Assembly (NCBI RefSeq): GCF_048771995.1
Contig: NC_133063.1
Coordinates: 15,852,063-15,916,062, forward strand
Length of the DNA stretch: 64,000 nucleotides
Direction: 5' to 3'
From: Taeniopygia guttata
Lineage: Eukaryota; Chordata; Aves; Passeriformes; Estrildidae
Part shown: in pieces, positions 45,197-57,376 of the stretch
Layout of the letters: the number at the start of each line of letters is the position of its first letter
Position numbering within the stretch: the first letter of the stretch is position 1
Notes under the pieces: model-generated
Told to the model about the DNA's origin: nothing
Databases searched by the model: none
What the model saw: the letters and a program-made list of their open reading frames with translations, nothing else
Position numbers and translations under genes: made by a program

Positions 45197-46437
45197 AGGA
45201 AGGGCAGGAGCCATGGCCAAGTGCACAGAGCAGTGCTTGTGCTGCTCGCAGCTGGCAGCAGACAACCACCTCCTAGCACAAATTTGGTGCTAAGGAGAAG
45301 AGGATGCGTGCAAAGGCTCTGGAGAAGGTCCAACAGCCTCTGCTGGCACCTCAGAAAGTGGACTGCCACGGGAGGGTTTATTCTACTTCTTTGTATCATT
45401 TCACTTTCCAAAAAAGGCACCCAGCTGTCATTGAGCCCTGCTCTACATGCTGAGCTAAAGTCTCCAAACCCCACCTGCAATATGCAGTTCTTCCCAGCCT
45501 TTGAGGAGAGCTAAAATTTCAAGCATGAAAAAAAGTGGGAATCTGGGACAGAAAAAGAAAACTAGAAATGGGGCAAAAAAGAATATGAGGAAAAACTGGC
45601 ACTGGTGACCCGGGATGAGTCAATGGATGGAGCCTCTCCATGTCCCTGGAAGAGACACCTTTATGTCAACATTAGACCACGTGTGTTGGAGCTGACATGA
45701 AATTTTATCTATAGCAGAATCAAGGTTTTTGTTTCATAGATAGATCTATTGTGTATGCCTGTTATATACTATAAAGTTTATGAATTATCATATCTACTAG
45801 TAAAATACGATAAATCAAAACAATATAGTAACATAAATAATATCAAAATATGAAATATGGAGTTACATCAGGATAAAAAGTGATTTTAAAGAGTTGCATA
45901 TGTAATTTCGTTTAAATAGTAACAGTAGAAGACATATTTATTGTCAGTGTCTGTTGTGACACATATTGTTGCTCATAGTCCCTTTATGTCTGGAAGGTTT
46001 TTCATAAAATAGATATATTTATTACATATATAGCATACATATGATATATACTTGCTGTATACATTAAATATGAATATAACTCTGTAATATATATTCTATA
46101 TCATATGCCTATAATAGATTACATGCGTGATATAAATTTTATACAGATGTAAAGCCATATCCAGTCTTGCTATCTGTTGCAACCCATATTCCCGCTCTAG
46201 AGTTAATGCATTTATAAGTAGCAAACTGGAAAACCCTTTGCTCTGGTGTCAATAAAAGGCAATTTGTGCAGAATCTGGAGTGTGCAAGACTTTATTGATG
46301 TCAGCCAGGCCTATAGTAGTGGTAAATGTCACGGGCTGTGAATCTGGGCTCATGAGCATGACTCCTTGAACTCAACCAAACTCAGAGTGGTGAATTATCT
46401 CTAGCCGAAATTAAGCCAAGCCACCCCCAGCCCCTCT

Positions 46438-46762
46438 GATCACAGAATCCCAGAATGCCTTGGCTTGGAAGGGTGCTTAGAAATTGTCTTGTCCCAGCCC
46501 TGCTGCCAAGGGCAGGGACACCTTCCGCTAGGCCAGGTTGCTCCAAGGCCCATCCAAGCTGGCCTGGAACACAGCCAGGGATGGGGCAGCCACAGCTCCT
46601 GTGGGCAGCGTGGGCCAGAGGCTCAGCAGCCTCAGAGAGCAGAAGTCCTTGCACAGCTCCAGCCTAAGGCTGCCCTCTGTCAGTGGGAAGCCACTGGCCC
46701 TGGCGCTGTCCCTCCAGGCCCTTGCCAACAGCCCCTGTGCCGGTCTCTCACGGCTCCCGTGC
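46438..46762 (-). mobile_element. CR1 LINE 3' end, minus strand, unit 4
   Basis: Copy of the reversed CR1 3' end at 9891-10215. Confidence 0.8.
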
Positions 46763-47306
46763 AGGGACCCAAAGGCCGCAGGAGGGTGCCCCTGGAGAAG
46801 CCCTTGGAGAGTGCAGGGGCCAGGAATGCCGCCATGAGGGCAGCAAGCAGGGCCTGGCCTGCCTGTCCCTGCAGGAGGGCACAGGGCGGGCGCTGAGGCC
46901 CTGCCAGCTGGAGCTGGGAGCTCTGCAGCACGGCCGGCAGAGAGCCGTGGGCTCCCGCAGCTCTGCAGCCCTCACGGCTGAGGCAGCTGCCCGGGCACAG
47001 CCGGCCGGGGACACGCGGCCCGCCCGGGGCCACCCGCAGGGGGACCCTGCTCTGGGGCCAGCCCAGGCCGCAGCAGGGAGCACCCCAAGGGGCAGTGCCC
47101 GGGCAGGGAACGGCTCTGCCCGGGGACAGGGCTCCGGGAGCAGGGCAGCAGGGCCGGAGGTGCCGGGCACAGAGAGCGAGGGACACAGTGGTGTAGTAAC
47201 AGCCTGGCTGCCTTGGGGCCTACACAACAGGCTGACAGGGCACAGACAGGCAGAAACTCCCATCCTCTTTGCATCCTGGGGCCAGACTGTGCCTGGATGC
47301 ATCCTG

Positions 47307-47912
47307 AGACCTACCCTGACTCAGGTGCAGCACCTCATACTTGATCTTTTTAAACCACATGAGACTGCTATGGTTCCACTCCTCAAGCACATCACATCTC
47401 TTTAGTAGTCATTCCATTCTTCAGGTGTGTCAGCTGCTGCTTGGTGACATCAGCAAACCTGCTGAGGATACCTCTGTGTACAGGATTAATGAAGATATTA
47501 ATAGACATTGCTCAGAGAACAGAACTTTGAGGTCCATCCTGACTCTTAGCTGTTGATCTCTGGAAGCACCATGCATGCAATTTCTTATCCATCCAACAGT
47601 CCAGGCACCAAATCCACCTCTCTCAAATTTAGGGAGAATGTTTTGGGGATCATGTCAAAGGCTTTACGGTAGTCCAGATAAATCACACCTGTAGCCTTCC
47701 CCTTGTCCCTTCATGTACTCGATCCATCATTGAAGGCCACTGCGTAGGTCGGGCAAGACTCACCCTCGGCTGTCCCAAATCACCTCCCTGTTCTCCATGT
47801 GCCTTAGCATAGCTTCAAGGAGGATGTGTTCCGTGATCTTCCGAGGCACTGACATGAGGCTGATGGGTTGGTCATTTCCAGAGTGTTCCTTTCTACCCTT
47901 TTTTAGAATGGG
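47307..47912 (-). mobile_element. CR1 LINE reverse-transcriptase fragment, unit 4
   Basis: Copy of the RT fragment at 10760-11365, with ataaatcacacc where the others have ataaacgacacc. Confidence 0.85.
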
Positions 47913-48187
47913 TGTAGTGGGTTCACTTTGGCTGAATGCCAGGTGGTCACTAAGCCACTCCATCACACTCCCTTTCCTAGTGTGACAGGGGAGAGCACAT
48001 AAAATGGAAAACAAGTAGTCAGTTGAGATAAGGCTGTTAATTGAAGTGAAAAAATTGAGTTTGTGCATGCAGAAGTAAAGGAGAGAAAACATTTATTCTC
48101 TACTTCTCATAGACGAGCAATGTTCAGCCACTTCCCGGGAAGCAGCAATTTCTCTATTCTCTTGTCTTCTTGTTCCCTATGAGATAC
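47913..48187. mobile_element. LTR-like relic 4, unit 4 (fossil)
   Basis: Copy of the LTR-like segment at 11366-11640. Confidence 0.5.
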
Positions 48188-48725
48188 TGGGCCTATTGTA
48201 CCACACACCTTAACGGAGCAGAGTGATACTTCATAAAGAGAGATCTGTTCTGCTTAGAAACCCAGCCATGAGTGGCCTCTAGCTGGAGCCAGAGGTTTAC
48301 GTATTCCACTCTGGCCCTGGAGAATCATAACAAGTGAATGGCTGCGGACGCACTTCCCCTCTCCAGAACATCAGTCTTCCCTTGTTAAAGCACCCTGAGC
48401 AGGGGAAGAGGGAAACAACCATTTCCAACTGTTTGGCTAGCCCAAATCATACGCACCGATGAATAAAGGATGGGAATTGCTCACAAAGTACTTGCTGACT
48501 TTCTCTACTCCCCTCTAGCAGCAGTTTCTTTAGTATGGTGACTTCTTCTTTTGTGAGGGTGATGCAAAAGGGAAGTAAACAAGCAGAGCCAGCAATCAGA
48601 CTGCAAGTTAGGTCACTGCAAAGAAAAGGGGTTAATCTTTCACTCAGAGCAAGAAAGGGTTAGATAAAAACATGCCTGTGTGGAGTGTGGAATGCTGCAA
48701 CAGGTCCCAAAGCAGTGGTGGCAAA

Positions 48726-49176
48726 GGCCTGAGCACAGGAAAGGGTCTGGTGATTAAGTCTGATGAGGAGCAGCTGAGGGAGCTGGAGGGGCTGAGAATG
48801 GAGAAGAGGAGGCTCAGGGGGGCTTTCTTGTTCTCTACAACTCCCTGACAGAAGTGTGGAGCCACACCCTAGGTGGGGGTCAGGCTCTGCTCCCAGGAAA
48901 CAAGGGAGAGGACAAGAGGAAATGGCCTCAACTTCTGTCAGGGGGGGGGCTTAGATTGGGTATTAAGGACAAATTTCTCCTCTGAAAAGGTTGTTAAGAG
49001 TTGTCATGGCTGCCCGTGGAATTAATGATATTGTCATGTCTGGAGACTCTTATGGAATGTGTGGATGTGGCACCTGGGGACATGGTTTCAAAGTCGCCTT
49101 GTCAATGTCAGGTTTGTGGGTGGACTCTCTACAATCTTAGAGATCTTTTTCAACCTAAACAAGTCCATACTACTGC
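48726..49176 (+). mobile_element. CR1 LINE 3' end, unit 5
   Basis: Copy of the CR1 3' end at 1-450. It has one extra G in the G run near 48941, a cctagg for cccagg change near 48868, and a private gtcgcc variant. Confidence 0.8.
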
Positions 49177-49492
49177 GATGGGAAGCCACTTTTAACCCAA
49201 GGAGTATTTGGTAATGTCATTTCATAAAGTCATTAAAAGGAACTTCACTCTAGTGCTCGAACTTATGCAGCTGCTTTTCTCTTTACTCTCCTCATCTTCA
49301 CTTCTACCTTCAGCCTCGGGACAGGAGAATTGGCTTTGGTGGGACCAGTGGTAGTGGGAAAGCCTCATGCCAGGGGGTTGTAGGTTGGTTTATTTCTGCC
49401 AAGGTTGGAGCTGCATCCAGAAAACGCTGTGATCCCTCCAGTCCTTATTGACACTCTTTGACTGCTCTGAGGTGAGTTGCAGGCTGCAAGAG

Positions 49493-49876
49493 ATGTTGGT
49501 CAACCTGAGATGTCTGCAGCTTTTCTGCCGCCTTCTGCTGGGCACAGGCTTTTCCACCTACACCCTGAAGACCATCGTCATGCATCTCCTGAACGGTCTC
49601 CCCGTGTCACAATGGCGCAGGAAGTATTTCTTGCGGCACCTGCGAGATATCAGTGTGAACCTGCGCTGCTCTCTGGAGGAGAAATGCCTTAACCACTTTA
49701 TCATAGGCAACAAGAGATTGCCTCAGGAGATTAGCTTGCCCCTGGACATTGCAGCAGCTGAGCCACCCAATCTCTTCCATCAGCTGGCACGGTATCCAGC
49801 TGCCCACTCTCAGGCGATGAGCGAGTACCAGGATGTTCGGCGTCAGCTCGCAAGTGTGCTGCTCAATGGCTGCTGA
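49493..49876 (+). pseudogene. ITPRIPL1-like 3' fragment A, unit 5
   Basis: Copy of fragment A with its frame open. It carries a cluster of changes giving FLRHLRDIS instead of FLQRMRDIS, shared with unit 6 only, plus LARYP shared with unit 2. The clustered changes suggest conversion from a copy outside the window. AATAAA is present. Shared homology ends at 50208. Confidence 0.8.
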
Positions 49877-50219
49877 AAGAGGTGATCATGCGTACAGCTG
49901 TGCTTGTGGGCTTCACAGGCAGTAGCAGAAAACCACCTCACGTCCCCGAGGAAAAGAGAGGGGAATGTGGGATACAGAAAGAGAAGATATAAAGCTTCTG
50001 TGCAGCAGCACTCTGCCATCATCAGCAGCTACAGTGTTGTTATGAACAAAAAATAAAAATTTAAACTTTTGGGCAATGTTGTTAACAATGTCTGTATAAA
50101 AAGGGTTGTTGTTGATACAAGTAACAAGTTATAATTGGATAAGTAGTTAACAGGCTGTGGTGCAGGCTTGGATGTTGTGGCTACAAAGTAAGGTGATTAG
50201 TTGTATTAGAGATCAATAC

Positions 50220-50699
50220 TGTTGTATACACCTGAAAGGGGACTGGAACCAGGGAGGAAATGCCAATCTTTGTGGAGGGGGGGCAGAGAAGCTTCTAGAA
50301 GTATAACATCGTAGAGCACAGCCACAGCTTGGATTAAGACTGGAGGAGAGACCAGCCAATAGGAAGCAAGAATCTCAAAATGATTGCACCAGCTTATGGG
50401 CCAATCAGCAACAGAAAGAGAAACCGATCACAGCACGGATCCTGAGCGCCCCAGTAAGGGAAGAAGAGAGAGACTTTAAAAGGCCTGGGGTGTGTGACAC
50501 CCAGGTCTTTGCTTGGAGCTGGTATCCTTAGAAATGCCCCTAGGTGTACAATTACTAAATTGTTGAAACAGTCTCCAGACTAGCTGGAGGCTTTGGCTTC
50601 CAGTTGTTCTGTCTGTAATAAACAGGCTTACTTGTTTGTAATTAACTGGCCTGCTTTTTTTGTTACTTTGAAGTTTTCGTTGTAAGCCTGTCCATAACA
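50220..50699 (+). mobile_element. LTR-like relic 1, unit 5 (fossil)
   Basis: Copy of the LTR-like segment at 1494-1974, at the same place in the unit, with a slightly shorter T run near its right end. Confidence 0.5.
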
Positions 50700-51363
50700 G
50701 GGTTGTCTTGGCAGTCTCCCCAGCACAGCATCCAGAGATGACTACCGTGTGGAGGCCCAGAGAAGCTGACTTCCATTGCAGGGCGGATTGTGGTGATGGA
50801 CTCCCCTTGCCCCTGGCTGCACTACAATCTGAGAAACCCTCATTAGGCCTAAGCCTTGACAAACTCCATTTATATTAAGCTCCTTTTGAATGTATCAGAA
50901 ACATTATTTGTTCCCAGGAACTAACAGGTGTCTAACTAGTGCAATTTTTTTTCTTTTTTTTTTAATGAACAGCCTTGGAAAATTATTTTTCTTTGCTGAT
51001 TTATTTTTCTTTGCTGACTTTTTTTGACTAAGAACCCAAGTGGAATAATATTCTTGTTGACAAACCTTCAAACAAAGTTACAGAGAAAAGACCTGAATGA
51101 TGGAACATTCCTATGACTAAATCCCACTCTGTTGCAACTGTAAAGTGTCCAAAGGGAGACCTTTTGAGCTCTTGATTCTCAGAATATAAGGGAGCAATGA
51201 GTGAGTCTCTAACATTGATAATTGTATGGCAGTGGAGCCAACCAGGAACTGTTGGTAATAGCCAAGGACTGCTGGTATTAAAATGCTGTGAGAAAGACCA
51301 AGATATGGCTGGAGAAGGGGGGCCAGGCGGAAATAGGGCAGCACTTTTCAGTGAGAAAGAGCC

Positions 51364-51949
51364 ACAGCACAGTACAGCATAAGCACAAGAATAAGGCCAA
51401 GAAGAGAGCGTGGACTATAGAGTAGGATTAAGACCCTCAAAAAGCACCAAAGCCCTCTGCCCCATGTCCAGGAAGGCCTGAAAGAAAAGACTGTACATGG
51501 TAATTAATTGACATAGAAAGTGGGAAACCTGTGTTTAGGGCAGAGAAACCTGTCGATAAAAAGGTAACCCCCAAGCCTGGAAAGTGCCCTCAGGACCCTG
51601 GACATCTCATAGACCAGACCAGCACAGCTGGATTGATGCTGAACTCAGGATTATTGCCGGGATTGGCACTGCAGCCAGGATTGACATTCCATTAACTGGA
51701 TCGACACTGGAACCAGGACGGGTGTTCTTTTTTTGTCTCTCTTTTCTTCTTTGTCTTTTTCTTTCTCTCTTTCTTTAATTCATCTCTCCCTCTTTTTCTT
51801 CTCTTCCCTTTAACCCTACCCCTTTATCCACAACCCACTGCCTTGTGCTCATGTCAGGGGACTAACATATTGATTTCCAAGCCCAGTGTGTAGTTAGGTA
51901 ATAAAGTTTTCTGATTGTGGACCCCCTGACTTTTGTTACTCATTTGGAT
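51364..51949 (+). mobile_element. LTR-like relic 2, unit 5 (fossil)
   Basis: Copy of the segment at 2640-3225; AATAAA at 51900. Confidence 0.4.
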
Positions 51950-52763
51950 CGCAAATCTTCAGCGCTTCCTTCCCCTTAAGCATGGGTCGTCACACTTCAG
52001 CGGCTACGAAGATGGCTTTCATCCCCCTTTCCTCTAACACTGTCACAGCCAGGGTGACCATTTTAGATGGACCCAGAAATTCTTGCTGGCAGCTGCAGCT
52101 GGTCAGGGACCATGCAAGAGGCATCGCTAAGATTCCTCCTTGTGTTCACTGGGGTCTGTATGGAGGAGCTACCCATCCTTAGACACTGCCTGGGCAAAAT
52201 CTGACACAGACCCGAGCATGCAGGACATGGAGAAGGCACTGCTCAATCAGCAGGGGGAATTGCTGCCACACCTTTCCTCTAGAGTAAAAGCACACTTGGA
52301 CACTGTCTGCCATCCCTTTTGTGAGACAATCTATTCCCTCTGTGAGCTTCACTCAGTCTCTAAGGGATCACTGAGCCAGGATGATGACACTGGTGGATAA
52401 TGCTCTAAGGAATGAAAGGAAATCTCTTGATCAGTCACACAAAGTCATACTCATGGTGCACCTCAACTTCTTAGCTGCAAATGGAGACATCACAGGGAAG
52501 AGCTGAACAAGCCCAGAAAATTCTGGAAGTACACACTGAAAGTAGCTTTTTGACATGGGTACTGTGGGAGCCAACTAGGAAAAGTGCCCTCCTAGACCTG
52601 GAGTTTGTCTGTAGAGATGTTCTTGTGGGTGAAGTGGTGATTGATGCTGTCTTGGGCACAGTAATCAAGAAGTGCTTGAGTAAAAAAATCTTAGGTGTTA
52701 TGGAAAAAACTGTCCGCAGAGCTACTCCCAAGGGTTGTAGGAGAGCAAGCTCAGGAACTAATT

Positions 52764-53244
52764 AAGAAGGGCCCCTGAGCATGTAGTTTGAAGGGCATTG
52801 ATGTCCACAAATGCTAGTCCTTTTTATTAGAAACACTTCTATAAGAGCACAAGTCTGATGAAAGAGGGCTGAGGGAAGTGGGGTGTGGAGGCTGGTGGGC
52901 CAAGAGGGAAAGAATCCACAGCACTCCCCTGGAGGGAAAACCTCTCAAGCCATACCCACTTAGGTTGAGGATAAAGGCTTCTCCCAGCATGCCTTGTTGT
53001 GACATGCAGATTTAATGTATCCCATTGGCCCTTCCCTCTCACTCCACCCCTGTGCCCTCATCCCGTTGGCCCTAGTGTTCTGTCCCGCCCCTCAAGATCC
53101 CTGTGTAAATCCCTGCTTTCCCAGCCTGAGTGGCTCTTTGTCCCTGGACCATCTCAAGGAAGAAGCTCAATAAAGGCTCACCTTGGAAGTCCCCACAAAG
53201 ACCCCGTCTCTTCTTCTGCGTCGCCCGGATCATAAAAGAGCTGA
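52764..53244 (+). mobile_element. LTR-like relic 3, unit 5 (fossil)
   Basis: Copy of the segment at 4040-4520; AATAAA at 53169. Confidence 0.5.
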
Positions 53245-53334
53245 AATCACCCGGTGTGAGCACAGACGGCGAGGTGTTTTGTGAGGCTTCTTCAGAAAGG
53301 TCATGGCACTCAGAACACTGCCCGCTGCAATAGT

Positions 53335-54472
53335 GGGGGTGTTTAGCAGAGGGAAAAATCGCCTCAGAGGGACCTTACAGTTCCCTACAGCTCCCTGAAG
53401 GGAGGTTGTAGCCGGGTGGGGATTGATTTCTTCTCCCAGGTGTGGCAGGGCATCTCATTCTGCTCAAGAGCTGATCTGTGGTTTGTTACCTGGACAGGTA
53501 ATTCAAACAGGAATAAGAGTCTTGCAGTGAATTCTTTTGCCACTGTGGGGCTAACAGCGGGCTGGCATCTCCCAGCTGCCAAGAAACATCTTACTGTTAA
53601 AGTGAGAGCTGGAAAGACAAGCTGGATTTCTCACTGACAGGCACCTCACTTTATAACTCTAAAAAGCCATACCAAACTTTCACAAAGCAGAAATTTTCTA
53701 TACATTTCTCTGGAAATGTGTGGTGTTTCTCTTGTGGACAAGGACACTTGTTTTGCAATTACTGCTGAGGAGGTTAAGTGAAAGACATCCAAATAATTAT
53801 CATCATCATCACTGTGGTGTGTAAGATTTGACTCCTGTTTCTTTGACAAGCTTTCATATAGATACCTTCATGTTGTACATTGTTTGTTATGGTTTAATCT
53901 ACGTCTAGTACCTTTTAGTTTTATACTGAGTAGTAAGTAACTCCGAGATCTTTCATCTATTATCTCTTGTTTATTTAATAAATAATTCATTTTATAAATA
54001 GATTTGATCTTTAGAACTTGCGGGCCAGAGTGATTTCTTAAACATGAACTGTTGACAAAATCTTTGGCTAACAATGGGCATGTCTGAACATCCCACTTGT
54101 CCAGTGACACAAGGAAACAAGCAATAAGAACAAGGAAAATGACCTCACGTTGCATCAGATATAGATGTTTAGATTGGATTTTAGAAAAACTGCTTTCATC
54201 AAAAGTACTATCAAGTGTGGAAAGTGGCTGCCTAGGGAAATAGCTGAGTCCCCACTCTTGGAGGGATTGAAAAGGCATGGAATATTTGAGGACTCAATTT
54301 CTTAAAGGAGTAGGCAGTGTTAGGTTCGCGGTCCCACTGTGGGATCTTCAGGGACTTTTTCAACCACTCTGATTCTGAGATTTGAGTGTAGCTCAACCCG
54401 TGAGGAGTCAAAGCTTAGACTCAATGATCCTCAAGGGCGCCTTCCAACAGGGATATCTATGAGATTGTGAGT
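53335..54472 (+). mobile_element. CR1 LINE 3' end split by insertion, unit 5
   Basis: Copy of the nested structure at 4611-5748, with the insertion at 53441-54111. Confidence 0.7.
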
Positions 54473-54642
54473 GGAAGGCAGATGAAAATAAATCCAAAAG
54501 AGAGAACAATGGGAGTTATTTGAAGAAGCTTCCCTCAAAAGCAGCCTTAAGCAGTGCACCAGGGCCTTTCTGAGTTCCTGAGGGAGGAGTTGGCTGAGGG
54601 GACAAAGGGTGGGGTTGGCTGGTCTGTGATGCGCTCTGGCAC

Positions 54643-55038
54643 CTGTGACATCACAGGGGACGTGTCACAGAGGGGGAAGCAATAAAAGGCCCCAGCAGGT
54701 TAACGCTGGCCCTCTATTGCTTGGGCAAGCGGTGAGTACACACACGGCGGGGAGGCTGGGCTGGGGACAAGGGCTGGGGCAGAAACGCTGCAACCGGGGC
54801 TGGCTTCTCCCCCTGCAGGCAGGGACAGCCCCTCATGGGAGAGCCTTGGGCAGGCCACAGGGCTGCTGCTGCTGCTGCTGCAGCTCCAGGGGCACTGGGA
54901 TAGCCCTTGCTGCCTGCCAGCTGTCTGGGGCCCTGTCCTTCCTGCGCCCAGAACCCTGAGCATCCTGTCCTCCCTCCAGCAAGCAGTAGTTCCCGCCCTC
55001 CCTTCCCCACTCAAGGCCTTCTCTCCCTCCTCCTGCAG
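54643..55038 (+). promoter_or_regulatory. Promoter, exon 1 and 5'-UTR intron of gene B, unit 5
   Basis: Same signals as unit 1: inverted repeat at 54643-54670, TATA-like motif at 54681-54689, donor at 54732, acceptor ending at 55038. The intron holds (CTG)6 at 54863-54880, and the ccctccag variant is shared with unit 4. Confidence 0.65.
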
Positions 55039-55041
55039 ACC

Positions 55042-56601
55042 ATGGATCCAGTCGTGTTCCTGTTCGCGCTCTTGCAAGGTCTCATCCAGTACCCGCCGCC
55101 CGTGGGTGATGGTTTGGATGAGGAAGCACATTGGCGCATGGAAGCGCGTGCAAAGTACTTGGAATGGGAGAGGCTTCGGCTGGAGCAGCAGGTGGAGCAG
55201 CTCTCCCAGAAGAAGATGCCACACTTGCAGCTCTTAGCTGTTGCTGTGCTCCTGGCCCTGGTCTTGGTGCTGTGGATTATTGGGTGGAAAAGCAGCCTGA
55301 GGAGAGAGGAGAATGAAGAAGAAAACCATGGTGCAAATGAAGAGGAAGTTGGCAATGTTGCTGGAAATGAAGATGACAATGATGGAAATGATGTTGTCAA
55401 TGGGGCTGCACTTGCAGAAAACAACAATGACAATGATGTTGCAAATGTAGTCCAAGAAGAAGAAGACAATGTTGACGATCGTGTTGGACAAGATATAATG
55501 GAGCGCATAGAGGGGACTGTAGAGGACCTGCAGAGAGTCTGTGAGTGGATAACTGACCTGATGGACGATTATACAATTTACTTTGGGCATGTCTTGTTTG
55601 ACAGTTTCTACCCAGTCCTGCACCGACCCATCGGGGTGGGCAGTGCCTTTGAAGGTTGGAGTCCCTGGGAGCAGGATGTCGTGTACCGTGTGCTCATACC
55701 CATGACTCCTCCCCGAGGCCACAGCTTCCACCTGGAGCTGGACGGTGAGGGGCAGAGGCACGTGAGGAACTTCCGTGTCCGCGTGCAGCTGGAGTGCACC
55801 TGCACGAGGCAGCAGCAGGGTGAGAACATGCTGTGCTTCCTGCACAACCCCGAGGAAGAGCTGAGGAGCAATCAGGATCCCAGCCTCCTAGACACCCTGT
55901 GCACCGACTCCTACCTGGACGTGCAGAAAACTGCCCGCTGGTTCCAGCAACTGGTGAAAGCAATCATGCCACCTTTGCCTCAGTTACAAAACCGGAATTT
56001 AATCCCGCTGCCCTCCACACACTCCTGCCAATTCAAGGCGATCAGTGGCGGAGAAAGCTTCAGGATTGAGATCCTGTTCGGGGTGCGGAGAGGTGGCTCT
56101 GACATATTCGTGAGCAGCCAGCCTAGGGAAACACGCACCCCAAGCACTCTATGGCCTGAGACTTATGCTGTGGCAGAGGTGAAGTTCTTCATGCACATTG
56201 CCAGGAAGGCCCCCCCCGACAGTTTGCACCTGAGATGTCTGCAGCTTTTCTGCCGCCTTCTGCTGGGCACAGGCTTTTCCAACTACACCCTGAAGACCAT
56301 CGTCATGCATCTCCTGAACGGTCTCCCCGTGTCACAATGGCGCAGGAAGTATTTCTTGCAGCGCATGCGAGATATCAGTGTGAACCTGCGCTGCTCTCTG
56401 GAGGAGAAATGCCTTAACCACTTTATCATAGGCAACAAGAGATTGCCTCAGGAGATTAGCTTGCCCCTGGACATTGCAGCAGCTGAGCCACCCAATCTCT
56501 TCCATCAGCTGGCACGGTGTCCAGCTGCCCACTCTCGGGCGATGAGCGAGTACCAGGATATTCGGCGTCAGCTCGCAAGTGTGCTGCTCATTGGCTCATG
56601 A
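55042..56601 (+). CDS. ITPRIPL1: ITPRIPL1-like membrane protein (gene B), unit 5
   Basis: Fifth intact copy, 519 residues. It has A29 and R499 as in unit 4, V357 as in unit 1, and a private T159 (EGTVED) just before the Mab-21-type domain. The mixture of unit 1-like and unit 4-like residues fits exchange among units. Domains, start and splice signals are as in unit 1. Confidence 0.93.
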   Translation: MDPVVFLFALLQGLIQYPPPVGDGLDEEAHWRMEARAKYLEWERLRLEQQVEQLSQKKMPHLQLLAVAVLLALVLVLWIIGWKSSLRREENEEENHGANEEEVGNVAGNEDDNDGNDVVNGAALAENNNDNDVANVVQEEEDNVDDRVGQDIMERIEGTVEDLQRVCEWITDLMDDYTIYFGHVLFDSFYPVLHRPIGVGSAFEGWSPWEQDVVYRVLIPMTPPRGHSFHLELDGEGQRHVRNFRVRVQLECTCTRQQQGENMLCFLHNPEEELRSNQDPSLLDTLCTDSYLDVQKTARWFQQLVKAIMPPLPQLQNRNLIPLPSTHSCQFKAISGGESFRIEILFGVRRGGSDIFVSSQPRETRTPSTLWPETYAVAEVKFFMHIARKAPPDSLHLRCLQLFCRLLLGTGFSNYTLKTIVMHLLNGLPVSQWRRKYFLQRMRDISVNLRCSLEEKCLNHFIIGNKRLPQEISLPLDIAAAEPPNLFHQLARCPAAHSRAMSEYQDIRRQLASVLLIGS

Positions 56602-56937
56602 AAGAGGTGATCATGCGTACAGCTGTGCTTGTGGGCTTCACAGGCAGTAGCAGAAAACCACCTCATGTCCCCGAGGAAAAGAGAGGGGAAGGAACGTGGG
56701 ATACAGAAAGAGAAGATATAAAGCTTCTGCGCAGCAGCACTCTGCCATCAGCAGCAGCAACAGTGTTGTTATGAACAAAAAAAGCAAATTTAAACTTTTG
56801 GGCAATGTTGTTAACAATGTCTGTATAAAAAGGGTTGTTGTTGATACAAGTAACAAGTTATAATTGGATAAGTAGTTAACAGGCTGTGGTGCAGGCTTGG
56901 ATGTTGTGGCTACAAAGTAAGGTGATTAGTTGTATTA

Positions 56938-57376
56938 CGCTGTGGCAGAGGCTGAGTTCTTCAAGTACATTGCCAGGCAGGCCCCCCCTGACAGCTCGCA
57001 CCTCAAATGCCTTCAGTTCTTCTCCCATCTTGTTCTGGGCTTCAGCTTCTCCACCTACACCATGAAGACCATTGTCATGCACCTGCTCATTGCCATGCCC
57101 GTGTCATCGTGGAGCAGGGGACATCTCCGGGAGCGACTGACGGATATCAGGGACAGCCTGCATATATGTTTGTGACAAAAATGCCTCCAGCACTTCATTG
57201 TGGGTAACCGGAGGTTTCCTCAGGACATCAATTTACCCCCAGATGTAAGAATGGGTAGGACATACAGTCTCTTCCATCACCTGGCGCAGCAGCCGGCTGC
57301 CCACACCCAGGCAATGCGGGATTACCGGGTGCTGCACAAGACGTTCAAAAGGATCGCTCTCGGAGAGGATGACTGA
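56938..57376 (+). pseudogene. Decayed ITPRIPL1-like 3' fragment C, unit 5
   Basis: Copy of fragment C with only the shared internal TGA. The Ser codon variant is as in units 1 and 4. Confidence 0.8.

Larger units (their letters stand above)
36543..48725 (+). repeat. Tandem 12.2-kb unit 4
   Basis: Fourth full unit, 12183 bp. It shares several variants with unit 1 rather than its immediate neighbours, for example caggcctcaag upstream of fragment A and cctgcaggaggg in the GC-rich block. Confidence 0.97.
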
